A DNA stretch of 64,000 nt from Impatiens glandulifera (taxonomy: Eukaryota > Streptophyta > Magnoliopsida > Ericales > Balsaminaceae), in the NCBI RefSeq assembly GCF_907164915.1, contig NC_061865.1:53836587-53900586 (forward strand), read 5' to 3'. The notes beneath the pieces were generated by a model, which had not been told where the DNA came from, did not search any database, and saw only the letters and a program-made list of their open reading frames with translations. Position numbers and translations under genes: made by a program. This document shows, piece by piece, positions 46,214-55,829 of this stretch (position 1 is its first letter; every line of letters begins with the position of its first letter).

Positions 46214-46387
46214 TCGCGTATAAAAATCTGATTTTAAGTTTAATTGTTTGATCTTAATTATTTAATAATTGAATATATAAAATTTATCTAAATTATAAAA
46301 ATTTTGTATGTTTCTATTTAATATATTTATAGGGTTTTAAATTGTTAATATTTGTATATTAATAATAAAATAAATGTTAATTGTAAA

Positions 46388-46545
46388 GTCAAACGTCGGT
46401 AAATGGTAACACCGTCGCAATTAGTGAACTTGTTTCTGGCGCAAAATCTCTTTTACCGACGTATTCCATAATGCGACGCAATATTTACCGACACATATTT
46501 CAACTTAGCTTATAAGCGCCGGTAAAAATATTTTCCGAAGTATAC
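46388..46545. mobile_element. Possible CACTA-like subterminal region
   Basis: Repeated short motifs of the CGTCGGTAAA / TTTACCGACG kind in both orientations (46388, 46450, 46484 and about 46528), a pattern typical of subterminal repeats of plant En/Spm elements. No CACTA terminus or target duplication was located. Confidence 0.35.
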
Positions 46546-47117
46546 TACTTATTTGAATATTTTTACTAATAAATATGTTTTATACAACGTTTTTAAGGTT
46601 ACTTAGCTCAGATATGAAAAACAATTATTATTTTGAATAAGGCTTAAAATCAAAACTATAAATTTATGGATTGGGATTTTTCATGACATTTTTAAAAACT
46701 AAAAATTTAATAATAAGTATTTTTAAAATAATGAATATATTATTGCATAATAACTTATAATAATCACATAAGCAACATTTATCTATTTTACATATAAATT
46801 TATATTTTTTAATAATTATTACAATATAAAAAATTAAGAAATAGTGTGTAAAAATATGTATACAAGCTTTTCCAACTAATGTATATATATTATTATAAAA
46901 TCTTTTATAAACTAGTTTTAATTTATTTTAAATAACTTATAACTTATTTGAATTTTACCTACATAATTTTATTTTTGTAAAACTAAAAAAAAAAGTGTAA
47001 ACAAGTCCAATAATAATATGATAAATTTTAAAGTCACACAAAATTAATTAATTAATATTACTTAAGAAATTTAAATCGTATAATTGTAAAACTGACCATG
47101 TTTAATAAAAAAAATAT

Positions 47118-47180
47118 AGGGGGAGCGATGTTGGGAGCAACGATGTTGGGAGCAACGATGTTGGGAGCAACGATGTTGGG
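47118..47180. repeat. 15-bp tandem repeat
   Basis: Four copies of GGGAGCAACGATGTT (first as GGGGAGCGATGTT), ending before GGGGAAAGCG. Just downstream (47263-47342) lie related CCTGAACATTGTCAT / CCGAACATTGCCATG / TCGAACATGG phrases. Similar GTCCTGAACATGGGAG and TGTTCGGGAG phrases occur at 58329-58420. Confidence 0.75.
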
Positions 47181-47860
47181 GAAAGCGACTCCACCTAATA
47201 GTCATAGTGGGAAAAAAATTATCATGTAAAAAGTTAAGGAGATAAAGACATTTTGGGAAGGAATTGTCCTGAACATTGTCATATTCGAGACAGAATGATC
47301 CCGAACATTGCCATGTTTGGAACGGAATGGTTTCGAACATGGTTTTCTTTCTCTAACTTTTTAGATTTATATTTTCTCTATCTAATTTTTTATATGATAA
47401 TTACTTTTTTATTATTCTACTATGACTTATTTTTTCTACGTGATGAGAATCGCTATATGGAGTTGTCTAGCGTCATTCTCTTTATCATGACTCATACTAA
47501 AATTAATATTTACAAGAATTTGAAATATTTAATAATAAAAAAATTAAATTAATAAATAAAAATATCTAAATTTAAAGGACTCAATATTTAAATTAATTTA
47601 ATAATATTTAAAACTAATACCACAACAAATATATCACTATTATAACCTTATATATTAATAATTATATTTATTAATAAACTTAATATATTAAATATAAATA
47701 TTAAAAATATATATAAATATTTTTTAATTTATATATTTAATTATAATTTATTCAAATAGTATATTATTTTATTAAATAAATTTATATTAAATAAGTAAAT
47801 AATATATAATAAATCAAATTATACAAATATTAATTTATTTTTAATAAATATAAACCGGGT

Positions 47861-47974
47861 TGGGCCGGAGTGACCCGACCCGGAAATACTCGATGGATGG
47901 ATCTAAACCGGGTAGCATCTTTCTGGCTGGCTTTTCTGCTACGCGATCCATTTGTACTGAAAATCAAACCCTAA
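47861..47974 (+). promoter_or_regulatory. Site II and telo-box elements of the MCTS1 promoter
   Basis: TGGGCC (47861-47866) is a TCP-bound site II element, and AAACCCTAA (47966-47974) is a telo-box, 28 bases before the ATG. In plants this pair marks promoters of genes for translation machinery active in dividing cells, which fits the gene. Confidence 0.6.
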
Positions 47975-48001
47975 AAAAGTTGTAGGAAGAAGACGAAGAA
48001 A

Positions 48002-51000
48002 ATGTTTAAGAAGTAAGTTCTCTCTTTAGATAATCTCGTATTAATCTACTTTCCAGTTTATTTGCACGTCATTTGCCTATTCTTTGTCTCTAAAAGTGAG
48101 ATTTTTTGAAATATCGATGGTCTTCGATTTCCTTAAGACGAAGAAAGTGATCATTTCTTCTATTTTTCTCCGCCATCATCGCTGTATGTGTTTTGTTGTA
48201 TTGATAACTCTTATATTTTACACTGATAAAAGAAGTTAATGAATGAGATCAATGTCTAATAGCCTTATTGCAAGCTTAATAATGGTGTCTGCTATTAAAT
48301 TATGCATGTTAATTGGGAAAAAGAAAATCTAGCTCTTTTGTCTTTTAGTTTGTTGGTAGAAATTTTATTCATGGCCATTGTTTATGAACCATTTACTCAT
48401 TCAGTCTTGATTACTTAGAACATAGTAATTAGGGTAAATCATTAATGTATGTCTTATATAGTTGTCAATGAACCCATTAGGCTAGCCACCAAGTCTCTTG
48501 CTCCTATTAAGTCCAGCCTTAGTAGAAGTGGGTAGTGGCACTGGGTGGACAGTCTACCCGCCCTTAAGCCTAAGCATCCGCTTCTTTTCTGGATGGGGTG
48601 GTGCTTGCCACACATGCTCCGCTCGCTTAACCAAAACTGGAAAAGCAGCTCTTTTTATCCTCATTGGATTGGACTTCTCAAAAGAGGAGCTAACCCTACT
48701 CCCGGCGCGGGAGACAGGGAAAAAGAGAAGGGTCGGGTCAGTCTTATTAGTACCCTTCAGAAGTAGAACAGACCAAACGTTTCAGGTTCGATTCCACTTA
48801 GAATACCTTAAGTTGAAGTGGGGCCATGACGGTGGGAGGTTGTGTTAACTTCTTTTAGATAATAAACTCTGGTTTTAATAGGTGTCAATGAAAATGTTTC
48901 AGGTTTGATTCTCATTAAGAACGTCTTAAGTTGAAGTGGGGAAGTCTGGTTCTTTTAGATAATAAACTCTGCTTTCAATAGGTTTCAATGAAAAGTTAGC
49001 TGATTGATTTGTGTTGCATTCATATTATATAGGTTTGTTTTGTCTGTCCTCTTTTGTTATATTTTCTCATTTGTTTCTCTTTTTATTTTATTTTCTGTGG
49101 TGGCATTTTTTTCGAAAGTTAGGTTTTCTTGAAATTTAAGCAGTAACTGAAAATTAAGCAAAATAGTAGTAGAAGATTTGAACGCAACTATTGGAAACCT
49201 ATTCTGATAACTTTGACCTGTGTTTGGCGTATGCAACAAAAGAATAGAATGATAAAATAAACCTTACCAACCTCAATTGTCTTTCCTTTAAATATGCATA
49301 TTTTGTCCTTTTTATAGTTTTGATATCTGATTAATTAGTTTAGTGAATATTTTGTAGATTCTCCACTGAAGAAGTTTCTGGACAAAATCAAGTTAAGGCA
49401 TCTGTTCAACGCAGGATCCGACAAAGTATTGCTGAAGAGGTTTGTGTCTCTTTAACTTATAGATTTTGTTTTTAGCTTAACTTAACTGTTCTTTCGCTTT
49501 CAATGCAGTATCCAGGCCTTGAACCCGTATTGGAGGACTTGCTTCCCAAAAAGTCCCCTCTTATTGTTACTAAATGGTAAGCTTCAATTTTTTTCCTTTC
49601 CTTTAGATGATCACATCCATCCATTTCCACATGTTATCTTTTATAATTTATTACTTTGATATTTGTTCTATTTCCTCCCAGCCAAAATCATCTGAATCTG
49701 GTCGTTGTCAATAATGTGCCACTGTTTTTCAACATACGCGATGGACCCTATATGCCTACTCTGCGACTTCTCCATCAATGTAAAATATCCACTCTCTTTA
49801 GATCTATCTGGTTTGCTTAATCGTTATTTTAAGCGCAAGCCACGTGTAACTGCTCTATAATTGAGATCTAAACATGAACTTAATTAGATTCCTCTTAAAA
49901 GGGTAGAAAGAGATATGTTTGATTGGAATTATATCAATTGAAATCTTAAATACTATGTTTTCTATGTTATGTGGGCAGTGGGCTTTATTGTGTGACATGC
50001 ACCAAATTTTTATCTTCTCTTTTGTCGGTTTTGATTACTGGAATAAGACATGTAGCTTTTGTTGTTAGGGTTATACTGTAGAAGTGCATTTTGAAGCTTC
50101 TAATAGGTGTTGTGTCCACGCGGAAATTTTTTTTGCATATGGATTGAGTTATAAACAAGGAAAGAAGCTCATTTTGCTTCCTAAACTTTTACAAATGGCT
50201 AAAAATACTTGTTGTCGTCTATCTCTTGTGTAACAACTCCACGTTAAGTTCTTGCTATGCACTTTAGAAAGAGAATAATTACCCATTTGGAAACACTTTT
50301 GAAATCTGTTTCAGATACAAAAAATATGGAATCTGTACTAAGTTTAGTTTCCAAACATGTTTGTACGAAAAGAGAAAAAAAAATGTTTTCAAATTGGGCA
50401 AATATCTCAGTTTATGATTGGAATAAGGAACTGCAACATTTGTATAAAGATTATTTAAGAACATAACGAAGTTTGTCAAGATATAATGCACATAAGTAAA
50501 TTGAGGAATTCCGTAAGCAAAACAAGTCCGACTCAAGTTGAGGAAGTAAAACGTGTCTTTGATGCAAATTTTTGAAGCAAGATGAGCTTCTTTCTTATTA
50601 TAATCAACTCCAAAACGTTCTCACATTATGGGGCAAGACCATTTTAGAATCTGTCTACTAATTGAAATTATGATGTATTGCTCTACATATTCTTCCTACA
50701 GATCCAGACATAATGAAGAAGCTACAGGTTGATAGGGGTGCTATTAGATTTGTCCTTTCAGGAGCCAATATTATGTGTCCAGGACTTACATCTCCTGGTG
50801 GCGCTTTGGATGACAATGTCGAGGCAGAGACTCCTGTTGTAAGTAGCTTCGTCCTGTATTGATTTAAAATATATCCATCTCCGTGATCCAGAAAAATCGA
50901 CGTCTGTAATGTTTTTTCCAAAATTCACAATGATCTAAAATAAAAAAATCATCATCGAGAACAAAATCTCTATATCAAACAAAGCAAAAAAAAATATCAC

Positions 51001-51642
51001 TATAACTTGGATCATTTCTAGACAATGATTTATAGTTGATCTTTGTTTTGTATTCATTTTATCAGGCCATTATGGCTGAAGGAAAGCAGCATGCTCTTGC
51101 TATTGGATTTACAAAGCTATCGGCAAAAGATATGTAAGTTATGCAATATATCGTCATTTGCCAATTAGTTATTTCAGTACATTATGGTTTCAAAGATATT
51201 TCAGAATTAAAGTTTTTCTCTTTTTATGTTCATGGGAGAAAATACTGCTATTAAATGATGCACTAGAAAATTTGTTTCTTACCCACCTAGAGTAACTAAA
51301 CCCCTTTCCATATCTGCTATTTTATTTTGTACTTCTTTCAGTTCAGATTTCATAAAACAATTGCAGGAGCATATGAATATGAAGATTCACTTAATACTAC
51401 TGTTTTGCTTAGGCTTTTGTGTTCATATAGACTTATGAAAAGCTTTCTAATCACTGCAGAAGAAAAATCAACAAGGGAATTGGTGTGGACAACATGCATT
51501 ATCTTAATGATGGTCTTTGGAAGGTAAGTTTTTAAGATTTTAAAGCTTTTCAGCTCTTAAAAGAGAAAAGGAAAATAAGAATTTTGTATAAATATGAACA
51601 ATTTGTTGTTTAATGTTTATGCAGATGGAGCGAATGGATTGA
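48002..51642 (+). CDS. MCTS1: MCTS1 homologue (PUA-domain translation re-initiation factor)
   Basis: Eight exons: 48002-48012, 49358-49439, 49509-49576, 49682-49779, 50702-50838, 51066-51133, 51460-51523 and 51625-51642. All junctions are GT-AG and in phase, giving 181 residues, the usual length for plant members. It opens MFKKFSTEE, has an N-terminal domain ending [20 protein letters not shown], then a PUA domain (about 92-172) with [40 protein letters not shown] and [17 protein letters not shown]. In other eukaryotes MCTS1 pairs with DENR to recycle 40S subunits and allow re-initiation after upstream ORFs. The first exon codes only three residues plus two bases. Intron 1 (1345 bp) contains a foreign-looking insertion and SINE-related repeats. 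Confidence 0.95.
48473..48780. mobile_element. ~308-bp G+C-rich insertion in MCTS1 intron 1, possibly organellar DNA
   Basis: The phrase GTCAATGAAAATGTTTCAGG at 48885-48904 is found split here: GTCAATGAA ends at 48472 and TTTCAGG restarts at 48781. The DNA between is markedly richer in G+C than the intron, shows no TIR, poly(A) or target duplication, and no plant gene was recognised in it. The composition recalls plant mitochondrial DNA (a NUMT). Open frames across it (48498-48848) are taken as chance. Confidence 0.45.
48781..48995 (+). repeat. SINE-related tandem repeat in MCTS1 intron 1
   Basis: TTTCAGGTTCGATTCC...CTTAAGTTGAAGTGGGG...TCTTTTAGATAATAAACTCTG...AATAGGTGTCAATGAAAA is present twice (48781-48896 and 48897-48994). 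The first copy has a perfect RNA polymerase III B box (GGTTCGATTCC). It matches the SINE-like insert at 32349-32480. Confidence 0.65.
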
Positions 51643-52295
51643 GTTCGCGCAGTAACCGCAGATGGGTCGCTTTCCTTGGATTTATTTTATTTTGTTTTTG
51701 TGGCTAAAGCATCCTTCAGTTTAGTAGTCTGTAGGATAATTTTTTTAAGCTTTGCCTGCTGCATTAAAATGGGTTTATAATGAATTTTTTGTTTCTTCAT
51801 ACATAGAGGATGTGTTTCAATAACTTCAATTTTGTTCATGATATAGATTATAAAGAATGTCAGGTTTTGCTTAATTACCATTTTGGTCATTAGACATAAG
51901 TTTTATTATCAATGATTTAAAAAACGAGAAATAGTTGAAGAGCGAATTTTAAAGGGTATAATGTGGCGCAATCTGATTGGTCGTAAAAATAACAAAATTT
52001 TTCTTTATCTTCTTTCTCTACTTATTTTTTTTTACTAGTGACATATTATTCATTTTTTCATTCTCTCTCCTAAATTCTCTCTTTCGATTATAATTTACTA
52101 TTTTACATTGACAAAATAAATTTATATTTATAAATTAAAAAACATTATTATTTAATCAAATAAATAAATATAATTTTATAAATATAATTTTTTATAATGT
52201 TATTGATTTATTATTATTTTTAATTAATTTTATAATTAAAATATATAATATAATATTTGATTAATGTATAAAATACTTAATTATATATATTATAA
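51643..52295. other. Intergenic region after MCTS1
   Basis: MCTS1 3' flank followed by AT-rich DNA. No gene or repeat border is seen before the MITE at 52296. Confidence 0.4.
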
Positions 52296-52408
52296 AGAGG
52301 AGTGATAGTGAGAGGGAATGACTTGACATCACTTTCACCGAATTAATTGATTTTTTCAGCGAATAAAGATTATGCCAGTTATTTCCTCACCTAATCATTT
52401 CTCATATA
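52296..52408. mobile_element. MITE-like element, reverse copy of the XTH-intron family
   Basis: Reads GAGGAGTGATAG, GGGAATGACTTGACATCAC, TTTTTTCAGCGAATAA, GATTATGCCAGTTATTTCCTCACCTAATCATT. These are the reverse complements, in reverse order, of blocks at 20598-20808. It is shorter (about 113 bp), having lost the doubled terminal GAGGGAATTTGGTGAGG blocks. Confidence 0.65.
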
Positions 52409-52943
52409 TAAATAATAACATTTTTCTAAATAAAATTTTACAATTTTAAATAAACTCTCAAATTTATAAGTTACAAAATAATGATTTTAAAGTAAAACAA
52501 GTTACAAAATAATGATTTTAAAGTAAAACTCTCCCGATGATAGCTTGCTTTATGTAAGAAAAAACATCACCATCTAAAATGTTTACACCAATCTTGTTGA
52601 CTACTAATTTGTTGATTTTTTATAGATTGAATGAAAAGATGGAATTTATGGTAATATGCCTAAACCTTGTATTGGTGTGGGATGAATTTGAACCACAAAT
52701 AATTAATGATTTTCTCAATGACAGGGAAAAATCAGAGGATAGTAAAAAAATCACAGCATATACATATATATAAATCAAAAGAAATCCATGAAACATGAGA
52801 AATGAAATGAACATCAACACTTTGTTCAAAAGTAGTTTGTCTAAAGAGAACACATCCACCCAGTCTTGATAGAGTTAAATCAAGAATAGAACCAAAATGC
52901 CTCTTAAAACCGGCAAATCTGTTGTTCAATCCTCTCGTCTTCA

Positions 52944-55539
52944 TTAACCGCGCCCACGTCCACCACCTACCAACAAATCCATCTCGAATCAAATTTCTAT
53001 ATTGCACAAGAAACCCATTTTATAGCTGCTAAATGGATTCTATAAAAAAAAGGATTTTACTAAAATACCTCTGCCACCAACACCACCACCAGGCTTGCTG
53101 CCGCCAGGACCTCCCCTGCCACGGCCACCACCTCGGCCACCATCATCCATGCCACGACCACCACCTCTGCCGCCAGGTCCTCCCCTACCACCACCACCAA
53201 CAACACTATCCTCCCTACCTCTTCCCCTTCCACGTCCAACACCAGGTGGTTTTCTATCTGAAATCAAAAAAGTTCACACAATTATAGTAGTACTCATATA
53301 TAATTGTATCTAGCCAAATTATACTTTATTATATTAACCATTACAAAATAGGATCAATAATAGCATGGCCATTCATTTGTTTTCAATTTTGGCAAAAATG
53401 GAGCAATTCTCTTTAATCACAACAGTTATAAATAGTAAAAAAGGTACAAATGTGTATAGATTGAGATTTCCACTTGATACACATTAGCCAGATCAAAACC
53501 CCATTTTTAATTGGACACTTTCCAGTAAAATGGATTTTAACAGGAATGTGTGTATCTTTCAGAGTTATTGTATCAGTATATAGAATTATATTTCAGTCAT
53601 TTGGACAAAAGAACCATAGAAGTCAATAATAGAATTTGATGGCATATTATACCTGATCGACTTTTAGTTTCTTCTTGAACTTTGTCAATCACCTGAAAAA
53701 ACAAATAAAGAGATGCATAGATTACTTTCAGAAGCAAGCACATAAAGTAGGAAATACAATAAGTTTTGACACCAAAAGACATATAGGTCTTCTAATATAT
53801 AAACCAAAGCAACTGAGAAAATTTCAGTCTACTTCCCAAAAGAAACACAAAAACAATATCCAAATATGTGCCAGCAAACATAGAAGCAATTGAATAGATG
53901 TGTTAGAAAAATAGGAGGGGTAAGAGACATATTTCACTTGTAAATTCGGATCACATGAAATTTTGTGATAAATCTCAGATGAATGGATATCTCACATATT
54001 TGAACAAGTTATCAAATCATGTTGAGAATAAAATAAAGAAGCCAACAGCCTGGTCAGCAAAAACCCTCTCGTTTGATTCATCAGTGCAATGCGCTTCTCC
54101 AAAATAAATTATCCATTCAAAGTTTGACTAGCTACATAGAAGCAATCAGATCATGCCTCCAAATGTAGCAATAACTTAAACAGGGTGCTTCATTTTGCGA
54201 GCATATCATGTCTGATTTGGCTAAATTACATCATTCCAGGGAGATGATAGAGAGGCTTACATGATGAACGTTTGTAATGCAATACAGGAATCTTGATATA
54301 TTATTATAAATAAAAACCATGTTAAATTGATAAATAAAAACTAATTGTGCTGAGTAAATCGAAAATTAAAATGAGGGTCTTCATCACACCTTTATTTATA
54401 CAAACTTCAACATTTAAAAAAACAATAATAATCTTAATAGGTTTTGAAAGGTAAGTGTCTTCTAACAGATCATATATATACTAAGATGAATTATTGTTTC
54501 ACATATTTGAGCCTGGTCAGCAAGAAACCCTCTCGATTTGATTCATCAATGCAATGCGCTTCACCAAAAAGAATATCCCTTTAAAGTTTGATTAGCAACA
54601 TAGAAGCAATCAGATTATGCCTCCAAATGTAGCAATACATTAAACAGGATACTTCTGGGAGCACATCATGTCTGATTTGGCTAAATTACATCATTCCAGG
54701 GAGAACAAGAAATCTAGAGTTAAAATAACTAATAGTTTTTTTTGTGACCCGGGTTTATTCCCGGGAGTGGATAGCAAGACCCCCTCTACTCTGGTGGGTT
54801 AACTCGGTTTAAAGCAACAGATCAATTCAGAAAGAAAAAGAAAAAAAAAAGAGTAAAGTAAGCATGTTGAAACTCAGCCATTATAGCTTAACAAGTTAGT
54901 TGATCAGTTGAGGATAAAACCAGCAACAAAATAGTAATATAAAAACTAGCCCCTTCAATGTAAAACATAATACCAGCATGAATTGGTTAAAAACTTGCAA
55001 CCAATGAAAAACAGCAACAAATCAGAAAAAGAGATAAACATAACCAAGTACCTCATCTGGAACTCGAAGATATTTTATTGTATTCCCTCGAATATAGCAT
55101 TCAGGCATTCTCCAAAACTTATCTCCATCCTAAGAAAATCAACATTTTTAGTTTCACTAAATCACATCCATTAAACAAAAATGATGGAATGAATCAATCA
55201 ATACCTTAGATGTACAAATAACTTCACGAAGATGAATATTCATCCAAGTATCACAGTTCACCAAATGCCCATTGTAAGTTTCCCCATTCTTCAGCTCAAC
55301 CAACTATAATCAAAACAAAATCTAAACCATCAGAAACCCTAAACCCCATTCAGAAACATAAACAAGACAAACTAACTCTCACCATAGGATGCCCCTGAGC
55401 AGTCTTTAGTAGAGAAAGAGGAAGCTGAAAGAAGAAATAACAGAATAAGTATAAGATATCAAATGGGTTTTCACATAACAAAAGAATAAAGACCATATAA
55501 CCCTAAACACAAGCTTTAATGTAATCTGTAACTCACCAT
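52944..55539 (-). CDS. LSM4: Sm-like protein LSM4
   Basis: Seven coding exons: 55539-55537, 55424-55383, 55303-55205, 55129-55052, 53692-53653, 53257-53069 and 52966-52944; 157 residues. Exon 1 contributes only the ATG. Residues 1-76 form the Sm fold (Sm1 with [20 protein letters not shown], Sm2 with [16 protein letters not shown]). The tail from about 88 is an RG/RGG-rich low-complexity region ending GGGRGRG, which fits phase-separation and arginine-methylation behaviour known for LSM4. LSM4 belongs to the cytoplasmic LSm1-7 ring (mRNA decapping) and the nuclear LSm2-8 ring (U6 snRNA). Exon 7 was added because reading on past the donor at 53068 gives an unlikely ILVKSFFL ending, whereas splicing to 52966 gives the conserved RG end. 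Confidence 0.93.
54050..54705. repeat. ~190-bp direct repeat within LSM4 intron 4
   Basis: 54050-54235 and 54511-54705 share CCTGGTCAGCAA, ATGCGCTTC, CATAGAAGCAATCAGAT, ATGCCTCCAAATGTAGCAATA and ATCATGTCTGATTTGGCTAA...TTCCAGGGAGA. They are spaced about 460 bp apart. Both lie in the long intron (53693-55051), so it is a local duplication with no effect on the protein. Confidence 0.85.
54740..54810. repeat. Dispersed repeat fragment shared with 63300-63362
   Basis: GACCCGGGTTTATTCCCGGG...AGCAAGACCCCCTCTAC here resembles GACCGGGGTTTATTCCCTTGGG...CTAACACGACCCCCACAAC at 63310. Both follow a T-run. Probably the end of one retroposon family; ends not fixed. Confidence 0.5.
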
Positions 55540-55639
55540 CTTGTAAATACCCAACTAGTAGAATAGCAAGAATCAAGTATATGACCGATCTACTGGATGT
55601 GTAAACAGGATCTCTATTAGTTTTTCTTTTGACCTAGTG

Positions 55640-55648
55640 AAACCCTAA
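55640..55648. promoter_or_regulatory. Telo-box upstream of LSM4
   Basis: AAACCCTAA on the plus strand about 100 bases upstream of the LSM4 ATG, a motif common in promoters of plant RNA-processing and ribosomal genes. It lies between LSM4 and the small divergent frame at 55704. Confidence 0.45.
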
Positions 55649-55703
55649 AAAAACGCGGAGTACAAACCGTCAACGCGAAGGATCGCGATCAACCGTGAGC
55701 GCG

Positions 55704-55814
55704 ATGAAGAATGGTTTTGCGCAGAAAAGAAGCGAGCTTTTGCAGGAGAATGCGGCGCTCCGCTTGGCTCGATCGAAGAAGGTAAAACCCTTGGTTTTCA
55801 GGTTATTATAGGAA
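55704..55814 (+). CDS. Small divergent ORF next to LSM4 (unrecognised)
   Basis: 36 codons from ATG at 55704 to TAG at 55812-55814. The first 26 codons are G+C-rich and charged (RSELLQENAALRLARSKK, helix- or coiled-coil-like) and end at a good donor (AAG/GTAAAA at 55782), so they could be the first exon of a gene whose remainder I cannot find. The start is only 165 bases from the LSM4 ATG on the other strand. It could equally be a shared promoter transcript with no protein. Confidence 0.25.
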
Positions 55815-55829
55815 GAGGAGATGGTGTAT

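Larger units (their letters stand above)
45308..47850. other. Intergenic region between PME and MCTS1
   Basis: 45308-45760 is the PME 3' flank. A SINE (46080-46213), a possible CACTA-like terminal region (46388-46545) and short tandem repeats (47118-47180) lie within it. The rest is very AT-rich with no gene. Confidence 0.5.

Noticed and set aside
48498..48848. 116-codon frame in MCTS1 intron 1
   Set aside because: Lies in a foreign-looking intron insertion and runs into SINE-related sequence; no family resemblance.
53040..53267. Gly-rich minus frame ending ILVKSFFL
   Set aside because: It is LSM4 exon 6 read through the donor at 53068 into the intron; splicing to 52966 gives the conserved RG end.
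53033..53313. His/Cys- and Pro-rich plus-strand frames
   Set aside because: Antisense shadows of the LSM4 RGG exon.
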